Shown here: piece after piece, positions 27,148 through 37,556 of the stretch
Position numbering within the stretch: position 1 is the stretch's first letter
Layout of the letters: each line of letters begins with the position of its first letter
Origin: Thiomicrorhabdus sp.
Lineage (GTDB): Bacteria > Pseudomonadota > Gammaproteobacteria > Thiomicrospirales > Thiomicrospiraceae
Length of the DNA: 40,989 nucleotides
Direction of reading: 5' to 3'
Assembly: GCA_015487495.1 (NCBI GenBank)
Contig: WFPP01000040.1
Span: 1-40,989, forward strand
The notes under the pieces: generated by a model
Database searches by the model: none
What the model saw: the letters and a program-made list of their open reading frames with translations, nothing else
What the model was told of the DNA's origin: nothing
Made by a program: the position numbers and the translations under genes

Positions 27148-30100
27148 CTACAACAATATTTTTTCGACCCCTCCTTCTTTCAACGTTTGTACAAAGGTTT
27201 TTTTCCAATTATCGCCTAATCGGTTTTTAACCAGCTCAATCACAATATAGTCTGTTTTTAAGCCCGTCTCCCCCTCATACCGGTTAAGCCCTTGCTGACA
27301 TGCCGGACAAGAGGTTAATATTTTCACATTACCTTTTTTTGCCTTTGTCTCGCCAGTCAATGCCTCAATTCCTTTTTTTAACTCTTCCCGCTTTCTAAAG
27401 CGCAACTGAGTTGCAATATCAGGACGTGCGGTTGCCAAAGTACCTGCTTCACTGCAACAACGATCTGAAAATAAAACACTCTCTGTTTTCAGTAGCTCTT
27501 TTGCAACCTGCGTACCATCTTGATGCTTCATGGGATCATGGCAAGGGGTATGATACAAGTATTTAACCCCTGTTTCAGATTCGACCGACATGCCTTTTTC
27601 TTGCAAATATTCATGAATATCCAATAATCGACAATCTGGAAAAATACGCTCAAACTCATATTTCAAAAGCTGATCCATACACGTTCCACATGAGACAATC
27701 ACCGTTTTAATATCAAGATAATTTAATGTATTCGCCACACGATGGAATAACGCACGGTTTTCAGCCGTAATTTGCGCTCCTTTTTCAGCTTGTCCTGCGG
27801 CGGTTTGAGGATAGCCACAACACAGATACCCTGGTGGTAAAACGGTTTGTGCACCCACCTCATTAAGCATGGCGATGGTGGCCAGTCCAATATCACTGAA
27901 CAACCTCTCTGATCCACACCCTGGAAAATAAAAAACCGCATCAGATTCTTCGGTTACTTTTGCTGGATCACTGATAATCGGAACGAAATTAGGCTCTTCT
28001 AGTCCTAACATGGCACGCATGGTGGTCTGGTTCGGCCCAGTATTCAGTGGCTTGCGAACAAAGTTAATCACTTGCTGTTGAACGGGGGCTATTTTAGAGG
28101 TTTTGGGGGGAATGTCTGACACCCGGCCAAGCAACCCAAGCATTTTGGCAACCTTGTGTGCCAGAGAAATCCCCACTGCACTCCAGCCAATCATGGTTTT
28201 ACGCAGTATTTTAATCACCGATGGGTTTTTAACATTTAAGAAGAATAAAGCCAGTTTAATCATTATGGAGGAACGCTTTTGCCCCATATTTGTCAAAATA
28301 TTTTTCATCCGAATCGATACGTCACCAAAATCGATGTCAACAGGACAAGGAGCTTCACATTTATGACAGGTGGTACAATGATCCGCCACATCATTCATTG
28401 CTTCAAAATGTTGTAATGATATACCTCTACGTGTCTGCTCTTCATATAAAAAGGCTTCAATCACCTGGCCTGTGGCCAATATTTTATTACGAGGTGAATA
28501 CAGTAAATTGGCACGCGGAATATGCGTTTGACACACCGGTTTACATTTACCACATCTTAAACAGTCTTTAATATCATTATTCAGCTCATCAAGCTCACTG
28601 GCTTCCAAAATAATGGCTTCCTGATTCACTAAACTCAACGACGGTGTATAGGCATTATCAAGCCCCGAACCTGGCATTAACTTATCTTTATTAAAGACAC
28701 CATCAGGGTCAACTTTTTGTTTGTATTCAACAAAATGTTTTACCTTGTCTTCATCCAAATATTGATATTTCGTTAAACCAATCCCATGTTCACCTGAAAT
28801 CACCCCCCCTAAACGGTTTGCAATTTTCATAATACGATCCACAACCGTTTCTGCCAAGTGCACCATTTCATAATTGCTCGAATGCACGGGAATATTGGTA
28901 TGCACATTACCATCCCCTGCATGCATATGCAGTGCCACAAACAGGCGTGCATTACGCAATTCAGCGTGAATTTCATCCAAACGGTTTAACATGGGTTCAA
29001 AGTCATGCCCCATAAAGGTTTCATGAATAAACTTTTTCACCTCTTGACGTGAAGAAACCAAAATTTCTCTTCTTAGAAACAGCGTTAGTAACGTATCCTC
29101 AGCTTGAATAAGAGCGTGATCCGCCTCGGGAATCAGCGCTAAATGCTCTGTTGCAGGCTGCTCCAAATGTTCAAGCAAGGCCGTCCAACGGGCACGAACC
29201 CTTGTCAAGTGAGCCAGCGTATCCGCTACTCGGTCTTTAAAGAAAGCCGTTGGTCCTTGCGCATCCTCAAAATCATCTTCTTGGTCAAACTCAGGAATCT
29301 CTCCAGTAAAATAGCTCTCATAAGCTGTTAAAATATCCAGCTTGTTTTTAATAGAGAGTTCAATATTAATCTGTTCAATTTGAGCGTTGTATTCGTTTAA
29401 ACGTTTTAACGGAATCACAACGTCTTCATTAATCTTAAACGCATTCGTATGCGCCGAAATCGCGGCAGTACGTGAACGGTCTAACCAAAAACGTTTTCGG
29501 GCTTCATTTGAAACTGCAACAAATCCTTCCGCATCACGACAGCTGGCTAATTCCACAATATCGGTACAAGTTTTGGCCACTTCAAAACCATTTTCACCAC
29601 AAATATCAGCCAATAAAATCATTTTGGGCAACTCTTTACGATTGGCTTTGGTGTTGTATTTAACCGCTCGAATATAACGCTCATCCAAATGTTCTAATCC
29701 TGCAAGTAAAATGCCCTCTTTTTTCTTTGAGTCAACGTAATCAATAATCTCTTCAATCGCTGGTACAGCCAAACTTAAGTCTGTTCCAAAAAATTCAAGG
29801 CATACCGTGCGAGTATGACTTGGCATACGGTGTACAATAAAACGACTGGAAGTGATTAAACCATCACACCCCTCCTTTTGTATGCCTGGCAAACCACTTA
29901 AAAATTTATCCGTCACATCCTTGCCCAAGCCTGCCTGCCTAAAAGCAGAGCCTGGAATTTCTAAACGCTGTGTTTCACCAATCTGGTTTTTTCCCTGTTT
30001 TTCAAAACGACGAATATCAAAAATAACGGCCTTTTGATCCTGCAATTTTCCTAAATTATGATTCACCCGTTCAACTTCCAACCACTGGGCATCCGGCGTT

Positions 30101-31011
30101 ACCATGCGCCATGAAGCCAGATTATCCAGCGTTGTCCCCCATAAAACCGCTTTTTTCCCCCCCGCATTCATAGAAATATTACCACCGATGGTTGAAGCAT
30201 CCTGCGAGGTAGGATCGACTGCAAACACATAGCCTGCACGCTCTGCCTGTTCAGAAACTCGGCGAGTAACAACGCCTGCACCGGCTTTAACGGTTGCAAC
30301 TTTGCCAATCTGGGGCAGTTCAACTTGTTCAACCAACCCCAAATATTCAAGCTTTTCCGTATTAATAACCGCAGTCATTTGATGAAGCGGAATCGCGCCC
30401 CCTGTATAGCCCGTCCCTCCTCCACGAGGAATGACAGTTAGCCCAAGGTCAATACAGGCTTGAACCATTTCAATCACTTCTTGCTCGGTATCAGGTGTCA
30501 ACACAACTAAAGGCAATTCAACGCGCCAATCCGTTGCATCCGTTGCATGAGAAACACGCGCTAACCCGCTAAAGTCAATATTGTCTTCTCGACTGATTTT
30601 TTTAAAACGCTTCTTAACCTTCGCTCTTAATGTTACTTGTTCAGGAAACCATGCCGAAAAATCATCAACTGCTTTACGAACAGAAGCAAGTAACCGTGCA
30701 GCAGTCTCATTGCCATTTAAGCGTTTTTCAACTTCTTTTAAACGATGATTTAATGCATCCACTAATGCATTGCGCCGTTTAGGGTTTTCAATTAAATCAT
30801 TTTGAATATAAGGGTTACGGGAAATCACCCACATATCCCCTAAAACTTCAAAAATCATTCGAGCAGAGCGCCCTGTATTACGTGTTTTCCGCAAGGATTG
30901 GATGGTTTGCCAGCAAGATTCACCTAAAAAGCGTAATACAATTTCTTTATCTGAAAAAGACGTGTAGTTATAAGGAATTTCACGAATACGTTTTGTTGGG
31001 TTCTGGCTCAT
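27148..31011 (-). CDS. giant FAD-linked oxidase/Fe-S oxidoreductase fusion (YdiJ/GlcD-GlcF-like)
   Basis: 1287 residues combining: an N-terminal DUF3683-like region ([22 protein letters not shown]); a VAO-type FAD-binding domain ([17 protein letters not shown], then the ISMNAGG segment); an FAD-oxidase C-terminal domain ([24 protein letters not shown]); a pair of 4Fe-4S sites ([11 protein letters not shown] and [12 protein letters not shown]); and two CCG cysteine-rich domains ([26 protein letters not shown]). Such proteins oxidise 2-hydroxy acids (D-lactate, glycolate or D-2-hydroxyglutarate) and pass electrons to quinone or cytochrome; the substrate here cannot be fixed. E. coli YdiJ is shorter (about 1018). 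A G9-A3-T6 run lies 28 bases upstream of the start, and a G7 run falls in the FAD domain (30157-30163). Confidence 0.9.
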   Translation of the reverse strand: MSQNPTKRIREIPYNYTSFSDKEIVLRFLGESCWQTIQSLRKTRNTGRSARMIFEVLGDMWVISRNPYIQNDLIENPKRRNALVDALNHRLKEVEKRLNGNETAARLLASVRKAVDDFSAWFPEQVTLRAKVKKRFKKISREDNIDFSGLARVSHATDATDWRVELPLVVLTPDTEQEVIEMVQACIDLGLTVIPRGGGTGYTGGAIPLHQMTAVINTEKLEYLGLVEQVELPQIGKVATVKAGAGVVTRRVSEQAERAGYVFAVDPTSQDASTIGGNISMNAGGKKAVLWGTTLDNLASWRMVTPDAQWLEVERVNHNLGKLQDQKAVIFDIRRFEKQGKNQIGETQRLEIPGSAFRQAGLGKDVTDKFLSGLPGIQKEGCDGLITSSRFIVHRMPSHTRTVCLEFFGTDLSLAVPAIEEIIDYVDSKKKEGILLAGLEHLDERYIRAVKYNTKANRKELPKMILLADICGENGFEVAKTCTDIVELASCRDAEGFVAVSNEARKRFWLDRSRTAAISAHTNAFKINEDVVIPLKRLNEYNAQIEQINIELSIKNKLDILTAYESYFTGEIPEFDQEDDFEDAQGPTAFFKDRVADTLAHLTRVRARWTALLEHLEQPATEHLALIPEADHALIQAEDTLLTLFLRREILVSSRQEVKKFIHETFMGHDFEPMLNRLDEIHAELRNARLFVALHMHAGDGNVHTNIPVHSSNYEMVHLAETVVDRIMKIANRLGGVISGEHGIGLTKYQYLDEDKVKHFVEYKQKVDPDGVFNKDKLMPGSGLDNAYTPSLSLVNQEAIILEASELDELNNDIKDCLRCGKCKPVCQTHIPRANLLYSPRNKILATGQVIEAFLYEEQTRRGISLQHFEAMNDVADHCTTCHKCEAPCPVDIDFGDVSIRMKNILTNMGQKRSSIMIKLALFFLNVKNPSVIKILRKTMIGWSAVGISLAHKVAKMLGLLGRVSDIPPKTSKIAPVQQQVINFVRKPLNTGPNQTTMRAMLGLEEPNFVPIISDPAKVTEESDAVFYFPGCGSERLFSDIGLATIAMLNEVGAQTVLPPGYLCCGYPQTAAGQAEKGAQITAENRALFHRVANTLNYLDIKTVIVSCGTCMDQLLKYEFERIFPDCRLLDIHEYLQEKGMSVESETGVKYLYHTPCHDPMKHQDGTQVAKELLKTESVLFSDRCCSEAGTLATARPDIATQLRFRKREELKKGIEALTGETKAKKGNVKILTSCPACQQGLNRYEGETGLKTDYIVIELVKNRLGDNWKKTFVQTLKEGGVEKILL

Positions 31012-31038
31012 AGCTTACCTAAACTGTGTTTAAAACAA

Positions 31039-31056
31039 GGGGGGGGGAAATTTTTT
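31039..31056. repeat. G9-A3-T6 run between der and the oxidoreductase
   Basis: Same signature as at 18700 and 10366 but without an opposing C run, so not an evident hairpin. Lies in the leader of the oxidoreductase gene on the minus strand, where it reads A6-T3-C9. Confidence 0.8.
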
Positions 31057-31086
31057 AATTTATTTTTCTCTAAAATCTAAAGCTTA

Positions 31087-31105
31087 AGAAGTCTGTCGGA
31101 CTTCT
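31087..31105 (-). terminator. hairpin at the end of der
   Basis: AGAAGTC-TGTCG-GACTTCT, a 7-bp stem that includes part of the der stop codon. No T run follows, so a processing or attenuating role is as likely as termination. Confidence 0.35.
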
Positions 31106-32525
31106 AACGACGTTTTGCCTGTTTTTTCTTTTTTTTCGCTTTAAATCTGGAGTCATCACTGCCTTTATTTTTACGATGTAACGCCTTGTTTTTTCGACCT
31201 TCAAAAGGATTAACCGTTGTTTTAAACTCAATCGTAACAGGCGTTCCCACCCACTTAAAGGCTTTACGAAATACATTGATTAAATAACGCACATACGCTT
31301 GTGGCAATTTATCAACTTGATTGCCATGAACAATGACTCTAGGCGGATTTAACCCTCCTAAATGTGCATAACGCAATTTAACACGACGTCCTGAAATTAA
31401 AGGCGGTTGGTGATCTAATACAGCTTGCTCTAGCACACGATTCAAATCGGAAGTTGAAACACGCTTAAACGCAGCCTGATGCACCGCATTAACGGTTTTA
31501 AACAAGTCGCCCACTCCCGTACCATGCAGAGCAGAAATAAGGTGTTGTTTGGCATAATCCGCAAAAGAAAGTCTAAAGCTGAGTTCATGCTTTACTTTAT
31601 CACGTTGACAGGGCTCTAAATGATCCCATTTATTAACAGCTAACACCAGCCCTCTTCCTGATTCAATAGCCAGACCAAGTAACGTCAAATCTTGATCTGT
31701 TAAGCCTTCTGAACCATCAATCACCAAAATAACCACATGCGAATTACTCATGGCTTCAATGGCTTTTATAATACTGAATTTTTCAATTTTTTCTTTAATA
31801 TTTTTACGACGGCGCACCCCTGCCGTATCAATCATGGTATATGCTTGGCCATCTCGTTCAAACGGCACAAAAATACTGTCACGCGTTGTACCTGGCATAT
31901 CAAATGCCACCACACGCTCTTCTCCAATCATACGATTAATCAACGTGGACTTTCCAACATTAGGGCGCCCAATCACCGCCACTCGAATCCCGGGATGCTC
32001 ATCCAAATCCACTTCATTCGTCATTTCTGCTGGAGGTAAATCGGCTAACACGTTATCAATGCAATCCGCAACATGATCACCATGAGCTGAAGAAATAGCC
32101 AATGGTTCCCCTAACCCAAGTTGGAAAAATTCGGAAGTGACCACGGCATAATCCATCCCTTCGGCTTTATTGACCACAACCTGAACAGGCTTATCAAACA
32201 ATCGAAGGTAATTGGCAATTTGCTCATCCGCTGGCACCAACCCTTGACGCCCATCCACCAAAAAAATAACTGCATCCGATTCTTCCAAGGCTGACTTTAC
32301 TTGATCCGCCATCAAAGGATCAACGCCCTCATCTTCACCACTTAACCCACCCGTGTCCACCACAATATAAGGAGAGGAGCCCAAACGCCCTGTGCCATAT
32401 TGACGATCACGCGTCAACCCAGGATAGTCCGCCACAATCGCATCACGAGATCGTGTTAAGCGATTGAACAGAGTTGATTTTCCAACATTTGGACGGCCAA
32501 CTAATGCAATAACGGGTTTACTCAC
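31104..32525 (-). CDS. der: Der (EngA) double GTPase
   Basis: Essential GTPase for 50S ribosome assembly. 473 residues with two consecutive G domains, each with a P-loop GRPNVGKST (the first at about 10-18), DTGG and DTAG, NKAEG and NKWD, followed by a KH-like domain and a Lys/Arg-rich tail (KKKKKQAKRR). Starts at GTG 32525 and overlaps the end of bamB by 8 bases, so translation is coupled. The bamB-der pair is conserved in E. coli. The stop codon sits in a small hairpin. Confidence 0.97.
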   Translation of the reverse strand: MSKPVIALVGRPNVGKSTLFNRLTRSRDAIVADYPGLTRDRQYGTGRLGSSPYIVVDTGGLSGEDEGVDPLMADQVKSALEESDAVIFLVDGRQGLVPADEQIANYLRLFDKPVQVVVNKAEGMDYAVVTSEFFQLGLGEPLAISSAHGDHVADCIDNVLADLPPAEMTNEVDLDEHPGIRVAVIGRPNVGKSTLINRMIGEERVVAFDMPGTTRDSIFVPFERDGQAYTMIDTAGVRRRKNIKEKIEKFSIIKAIEAMSNSHVVILVIDGSEGLTDQDLTLLGLAIESGRGLVLAVNKWDHLEPCQRDKVKHELSFRLSFADYAKQHLISALHGTGVGDLFKTVNAVHQAAFKRVSTSDLNRVLEQAVLDHQPPLISGRRVKLRYAHLGGLNPPRVIVHGNQVDKLPQAYVRYLINVFRKAFKWVGTPVTIEFKTTVNPFEGRKNKALHRKNKGSDDSRFKAKKKKKQAKRR

Positions 32526-33792
32526 TTTCTGGTTTCCCTATGCTTATCGGGTTTTGAAAAAGAAAATCAAAGAAGCCTGATTTTTGCTGATAAGGAAAAG
32601 TTTTTTTAAATTGCGCCAAATTGGAAGGAAGCACCGCATACTGCGTTACGACCCCCTCATCATCCAATAAGGTTAAGGTTTCACCATCCACTTTTATGCG
32701 TAAAATTTGATTGCCATCACCATACTCATTGCTGTGCTTTGCTCGCGTTATTTCAGTACCTTGAATACGGTTAATCCAGTGCAAATATCCCCAGCCATCT
32801 GAAACTAATAAATCTTCCTTATAAAAATTCAAGTCTGCAACCAAACGATTTTTAAGTGCTTCCTGTGTCCATAACATCGTACCACTGAATAAATCAAAGG
32901 CATATAACACATCCGAATCATCTACGACATAAATTTTATCGTTATCAACCACAAAATCACGATAACCCGATAATGCTTTCTCAAAAAAGAAGTGACCCGT
33001 TTCAGGGTTAATCGAAACCAGTTTGCCATGATACCCCAAAACAATTAAACGCCCCTGCTTCATCACCAGATTAGCCTGAATATCCACAATGCGTTCAAGA
33101 TCTGTTCGCCCCTTTGGTATCGCAACACGTCTTTCCCATAACAGAGCACCCGATGTTGCTGATAAGGCTTGCACCATGCCACTTTCCCATCCCACAAACA
33201 ATCTGTTTTCATCGTACAAAATAGCAGGAGCGCCTCTCAATGACAAACTGGGCATTTCATGCTCAACAATCCAAATAACCTCACCCGTTACCGCATTCAC
33301 CGCATACAACTTGCCATCCACTGTGCGAGTAAAAATGGTTTGTTGTGCTATTTCGGCATAACTCATTACCTCACTGGAAAGCTGTGTCTGCCAGGAAATT
33401 TGACCATTCTTGGCAGACACCGACATTAATACCCCTTTCGCTGTTCCAATAATTAACTGGTCACCATATTTTGCAGGCCCTGAAACAATCTCTGATGCAA
33501 ACCTGGTTTGCCAAATAACCTGATCCACCCAACGAGTAGTGGGAGTTTTCTTTAATGCACTTAAATAACCCGTTGCTGTCGCCACATAAATATTGGAGGC
33601 ATCTTCTGCAAAAAATAATCCTTCCGAATCTCGATTCGGCATCATGCCCATCTTAACTTGCCAGTTTCGTTTTAGCGAATACAGTGTATCAAGAGGAGCC
33701 AGTACCGTCGGCTCTTTAACAATAGGAGAAGAAGAGCACCCACCCAGTAACATTGCCGAAACAAACAGCATCAAAACAAAACGTATTTTCAT
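32518..33792 (-). CDS. bamB: BamB outer-membrane assembly lipoprotein
   Basis: Eight-bladed beta-propeller lipoprotein of the BAM complex, scaffolding BamA. 424 residues. Signal peptide with lipobox LLGGC (lipidated Cys19), then PQQ-like repeats recognisable as ...GxxxWxxxxxx stretches (NGQISWQTQL, TGEVIWIVEH, SGALLWERRV, SGTMLWTQEA). Length is slightly above E. coli (392). It lies between yfgM and der as in E. coli, overlapping der by 8 bases. Confidence 0.95.
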   Translation of the reverse strand: MKIRFVLMLFVSAMLLGGCSSSPIVKEPTVLAPLDTLYSLKRNWQVKMGMMPNRDSEGLFFAEDASNIYVATATGYLSALKKTPTTRWVDQVIWQTRFASEIVSGPAKYGDQLIIGTAKGVLMSVSAKNGQISWQTQLSSEVMSYAEIAQQTIFTRTVDGKLYAVNAVTGEVIWIVEHEMPSLSLRGAPAILYDENRLFVGWESGMVQALSATSGALLWERRVAIPKGRTDLERIVDIQANLVMKQGRLIVLGYHGKLVSINPETGHFFFEKALSGYRDFVVDNDKIYVVDDSDVLYAFDLFSGTMLWTQEALKNRLVADLNFYKEDLLVSDGWGYLHWINRIQGTEITRAKHSNEYGDGNQILRIKVDGETLTLLDDEGVVTQYAVLPSNLAQFKKTFPYQQKSGFFDFLFQNPISIGKPESE

Positions 33793-33865
33793 TCTTTTAA
33801 AATTAACCTGTTAATTACATCGGTGTTAAGAAAATTGCATTCAATTAGAGAGCTTTTATACAAAA

Positions 33866-34510
33866 TTAACGCTGTGCCAAGTCGTCTAGTTGAATTTGAG
33901 CCAAAGACAATAAATTATTATCTGTTTTCTGGTTTTCAACCACTCGTTTAAAAGCAACTAACGCCCCCTGATGATTTGATTGAGCCAATGCAGTTAACCC
34001 AGCAGTATAATCAAATACCGCTTTTTCAGCTCCTTTTAAATTTGCCTTTTCTAAAAAACCCAAATGCTCCTGAGCCGCATCAAATCCCTTTAAACTCGTG
34101 TGAATGCGTGCTAAATTCATGTGTGCAATATTTCGAAGTTGGGCATCCTTTGCATTATCCGTTACCCACAGTAACTGGGTAATGGCTTCTTGCATTTCTC
34201 CTTTATCCAGACTGTATGTCGCATACATCATTGCCGCACCAACCGCATAAGGGCTGTCGGGTTGCTCCTGAATTAATTTCAACGCTTCACGAGAGACCTC
34301 ACCAAATGAGCCACGCTGCATGTTTGCTTGCAACACTTCAAACAAGGTCGAAGCATTTGCTGACTCAACATATTGGGTGTTTGTCCAATAACGCCAACCT
34401 GAAATAGCGATGACAACCACCAGTAAAGCACTTAAAAGTAACGTGCCATTTTTTTTCCACCAGCTTTTAATGGCCTCAACCTGCTCTTCTTCTGTTTCAT
34501 AACGACTCAT
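33866..34510 (-). CDS. yfgM: YfgM-type SecYEG-associated protein
   Basis: Inner-membrane protein with one N-terminal transmembrane helix (about 21-41, LLLSALLVVVIAISGWRYW) and a periplasmic TPR-like domain; it helps hand proteins from the SecYEG translocon to periplasmic chaperones in E. coli. 214 residues, beginning MSRYETEEEQVEAIKSWWKKNG, the family hallmark. GGA lies nine bases before the ATG. Sits between hisS and bamB as expected. Confidence 0.92.
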   Translation of the reverse strand: MSRYETEEEQVEAIKSWWKKNGTLLLSALLVVVIAISGWRYWTNTQYVESANASTLFEVLQANMQRGSFGEVSREALKLIQEQPDSPYAVGAAMMYATYSLDKGEMQEAITQLLWVTDNAKDAQLRNIAHMNLARIHTSLKGFDAAQEHLGFLEKANLKGAEKAVFDYTAGLTALAQSNHQGALVAFKRVVENQKTDNNLLSLAQIQLDDLAQR

Positions 34511-34605
34511 GTATAGACATCCTTTTTTAACTACTTTTAACTATATTTGAAACCTTTGTACGAAAGTAACATTCGAATAAACGCTTCATTTTCATATTAT
34601 ATTAA

Positions 34606-34640
34606 GGAAGCTCTGATTAAGTCGCTTAATCAGAGCTTTC
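34606..34640. repeat. collapsed IS5-like element forming a perfect hairpin
   Basis: AAGCTCTGATTAAG (34608-34621) and CTTAATCAGAGCTT (34625-34638) are perfect inverted repeats with a TCG loop. They are the two ends of the dispersed element with its centre lost. Located between hisS and yfgM, so the mRNA would carry a 14-bp stem; neither strand has a T run after it. Confidence 0.75.
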
Positions 34641-34672
34641 ATAACGAAACTATTTAATCCCAAAGTGCCATA

Positions 34673-35947
34673 TTAACATGGAAAGATTTCCTTTAACTTA
34701 TCAATTAACGCATCCCAGGTTACCGTTTCCTGTTCCGAGGTTTCTCTTAAAGGTTTAATGGATACCACACGCTCCACCACTTCTTGTTCACCTAATACCA
34801 CAGCATATAAAGCCCCTGAACGGTCAGCTTTTTTAAACTGGCTTTTAAAACTTCCCCCACCACAGTTCATTTGCACATTCACATGAGGCAGTGCTTCACG
34901 AATCCTTTCTGAAATAACTAAGCCTGGGCGTTGAACGTCATTTCCCACCAAAACAACATACACGTCAGGTTGTGCCAAACGGGGCACAAGGTTATGGTCC
35001 ATCAACAGCGCAGTCAAACGCTCAATCCCCATTGCAAACCCAACCGCAGGCGTGTCTTTTCCGCCAATCTGTTCAACCAATCCATCATAACGACCACCCG
35101 CACATACCGTTCCCTGTGCACCTAATTCGGTGGTTATCCACTCAAATACGCTGCGATTATAATAATCCAAGCCTCTCACTAAATTTGGGTTAACCTCATA
35201 CGCAATGCCTAAATCATCCAAATGGGATTTCAGTTGTTCAAAATGCACAACCGACTCAGCATCCAGATGTTCTATTAACTTTGGAGCCCCCTCAACAATC
35301 TCTTTCATCGCAGGATTTTTCGTATCTAAAATACGAAGAGGGTTGGTTTCTAAGCGTCTCAAGCTGTCCTCATCCAATTGCGCTTTATGAACATTCAAAT
35401 AAGAAACCAGGGTATCACGATAGGCTTTTCTAGCGGCTTGCGAACCCAGTGAGTTAATTTGTAACTCAAGATTTTTCAGTCCCAGTTTTTCCCACAAACG
35501 AGCAGTTAATACAATTAACTCTGCATCAACGTCAGGGGTGGCCAAACCAAAAACTTCAACCCCTATTTGATGAAACTGGCGATAACGCCCTTTTTGAGGG
35601 CGCTCATAGCGAAACATAGGGCCTGTATAAAATAATTTTTGTATTTGGTTATACGCCAGGCCAGCTTGCACAACGGCTCGCACACAGCCTGCCGTACCTT
35701 CGGGACGCAGTGTTAAGCTCTCATCATTACGATCCGAAAAAGTATACATTTCTTTTTCAACAATGTCGGTCACCTCACCAATGGAGCGACAAAATAACTC
35801 TGTTTTTTCCACAACAGGCAAGCGAATCGAACGATAACCATATTGTTTAAAAGTCGCCTCTGCAACACTCACCAAATAATCAAACGCATCCGCTGCATCA
35901 CCATAAACATCATTCATGCCCCGAATGGCTGAAATTTTTTTAACCAT
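34673..35947 (-). CDS. hisS: histidyl-tRNA synthetase
   Basis: Class II synthetase that charges tRNA-His. 424 residues. Motifs: [10 protein letters not shown] at the N-terminus, [31 protein letters not shown] (motif 2), the histidine-specific [23 protein letters not shown], and GFAMGIERL (motif 3), then an anticodon-binding domain with VVLGEQEV. It is followed by yfgM, bamB and der. In E. coli ispG lies immediately upstream; here the 56 bases upstream lead straight to a rodZ gene. Confidence 0.97.
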   Translation of the reverse strand: MVKKISAIRGMNDVYGDAADAFDYLVSVAEATFKQYGYRSIRLPVVEKTELFCRSIGEVTDIVEKEMYTFSDRNDESLTLRPEGTAGCVRAVVQAGLAYNQIQKLFYTGPMFRYERPQKGRYRQFHQIGVEVFGLATPDVDAELIVLTARLWEKLGLKNLELQINSLGSQAARKAYRDTLVSYLNVHKAQLDEDSLRRLETNPLRILDTKNPAMKEIVEGAPKLIEHLDAESVVHFEQLKSHLDDLGIAYEVNPNLVRGLDYYNRSVFEWITTELGAQGTVCAGGRYDGLVEQIGGKDTPAVGFAMGIERLTALLMDHNLVPRLAQPDVYVVLVGNDVQRPGLVISERIREALPHVNVQMNCGGGSFKSQFKKADRSGALYAVVLGEQEVVERVVSIKPLRETSEQETVTWDALIDKLKEIFPC

Positions 35948-35976
35948 AACTCTTTTTTTGACCTTATGTTTTATCT

Positions 35977-35994
35977 GGACTGGAGCCTAAGTCC
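35977..35994. other. small hairpin between rodZ and hisS
   Basis: GGACT and AGTCC flank eight bases, a weak stem in the short intergenic space. Shares AAGTCCGACAG with the hairpin at the end of der. Confidence 0.3.
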
Positions 35995-36003
35995 GACAGG
36001 CCC

Positions 36004-36414
36004 CTAAAAATTTAATAAACTTGGAAAAGCAGACCATATAAGCGCACCGACCAATCCAATCAACACGAAAACCAATAACCATTTTATAATGAAACGTCCC
36101 AATAACGGTTTATGCTCTGTCTCGCCATACACTTTAACTGAGTGTAAAGCACTGTAACCATAATCATATCCAGAAAAATACCTTTCAATGCACTCTAGAT
36201 CTAGCCCTAAAAACGTAGCGTAATTACGCACATACCCTCTTTCAAACGTTGTCAACGTTTCAGGATTTAACCCTTCTTTTTCCAATTTTTTCAATTGAAC
36301 AACAGACAACTTTAATTGGCCAGCCACAGACTCCAATGAAATACCTTGCGCCTCTCGTGCCTCTAATAAAACAGTGTTTAAAGGAACTCTTTTTTCTGAA
36401 GTTTCACTGGCCAT
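36004..36414 (-). CDS. rodZ: short RodZ-like protein (HTH plus one membrane helix)
   Basis: 136 residues: an N-terminal Xre-like RodZ helix-turn-helix (about 13-75, LLEAREAQGISLESVAGQLKLS and FERGYVRNYATFLGLD), a basic stretch, and one transmembrane helix (about 108-130, FIIKWLLVFVLIGLVGALIW). It ends eight residues later, with no periplasmic DUF4115 domain; E. coli RodZ has 337 residues. RodZ links MreB to the cell wall machine, so this form keeps the MreB-binding part only. The neighbours rlmN and hisS match the E. coli context of rodZ. The stop is a clean TAG, and no continuation is visible in the 56 bases to hisS. Confidence 0.78.
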   Translation of the reverse strand: MASETSEKRVPLNTVLLEAREAQGISLESVAGQLKLSVVQLKKLEKEGLNPETLTTFERGYVRNYATFLGLDLECIERYFSGYDYGYSALHSVKVYGETEHKPLLGRFIIKWLLVFVLIGLVGALIWSAFPSLLNF

Positions 36415-36440
36415 TATGCTCTTTCCTGTTCAAAAAACAC

Positions 36441-37556
36441 TCAATTAAACTCAACTCGATGTAGTGTTCGCTTAGTACGATCCGATACCTTACCAGCTAG
36501 CTGACCACACGCTGCATCAATGTCTTCACCACGAGTTTTGCGAATCGTTACATTTAAACCACCGGCTTCCAAAATGCCTCTAAAACGATGAATGGCATTA
36601 TTAGACGAACGCTGATAATCTGTATTTGGAAATGGATTAAATGGAATCAAGTTTACCTTGCACGCTAAATCACCCAACAAAGCCACCAACTCATGAGCAT
36701 GCTCAACACGGTCATTAACATGATCCAACATCACGTACTCAATGGTGACATGTTTTTTACTGTGCCCACCTTCCACATATTGATACAAGCTAGGAATCAG
36801 CTTTTCCAAAGGATACTTTTTATTGATCGGAACCAATTCATCTCTCAGCGCATTGTTAGGGGCATGAAGTGAAATAGCCAAACTCACGTCCACTTCGGCT
36901 TTAATTTTATCAATCGCAGGTACGACTCCTGCCGTACTGATGGTTACTCGACGCTTTGACAAACCATAAGCAAAATCATCCATTAAAATACGTGCGACAG
37001 GAAACGTGTGCATCACATTCAAAAGAGGCTCGCCCATTCCCATAAAAACGACATTGGAAATACGACGCTCCTCTTTTGGCTTGCAACCCAAAGCCTTATT
37101 GGCAACCCACATTTGTGCAATGATTTCCCAGTTTTCTAAATTTCGATTAAACCCTTGTTGCCCTGTGGAACAAAAACGACACGCCAGTGCACACCCTACT
37201 TGAGAAGAAATGCACAGGGTTCCCCGGTTTTTTTCAGGAATAAACACCGTTTCAACAGCATTGTGATTATCCATTTCCAGCAACCATTTAATGGTGCCAT
37301 CATCCGAATACTGTTCTGCAATGACTTTAGGTGTCCGCACGTGAGCAAGACGCTTTAATTTTTCTCGTAATGCCTTACTTAAATTGGTCATTTCATCAAA
37401 TTCACTGACACCAAATTGATGAATCCATTTCATAATTTGGGTCGCCCGAAATGGCTTTTCACCAATCTCGATAAAATAGGCCGCCATCTTTTCTCGGTCC
37501 ATGCCTAATAAATCGACTTTAGAACTCACTTCTTCTACTTGTGCCATTGGGGTCAT
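36441..37556 (-). CDS. rlmN: RlmN 23S rRNA/tRNA adenine C2-methyltransferase
   Basis: Radical SAM enzyme methylating A2503 of 23S rRNA and A37 of some tRNAs. 371 residues, with [19 protein letters not shown] (the CxxxCxxC cluster), the MGMGEPLLN segment, ISLHAPNN, and the C-terminal cysteine in AACGQLAG needed for the protein-methyl intermediate. The ATG overlaps the ndk stop codon by four bases (ATGA), arguing for this start and for coupling with ndk. The pilF-like gene found between rlmN and rodZ in some relatives is absent. Confidence 0.96.
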   Translation of the reverse strand: MTPMAQVEEVSSKVDLLGMDREKMAAYFIEIGEKPFRATQIMKWIHQFGVSEFDEMTNLSKALREKLKRLAHVRTPKVIAEQYSDDGTIKWLLEMDNHNAVETVFIPEKNRGTLCISSQVGCALACRFCSTGQQGFNRNLENWEIIAQMWVANKALGCKPKEERRISNVVFMGMGEPLLNVMHTFPVARILMDDFAYGLSKRRVTISTAGVVPAIDKIKAEVDVSLAISLHAPNNALRDELVPINKKYPLEKLIPSLYQYVEGGHSKKHVTIEYVMLDHVNDRVEHAHELVALLGDLACKVNLIPFNPFPNTDYQRSSNNAIHRFRGILEAGGLNVTIRKTRGEDIDAACGQLAGKVSDRTKRTLHRVEFN

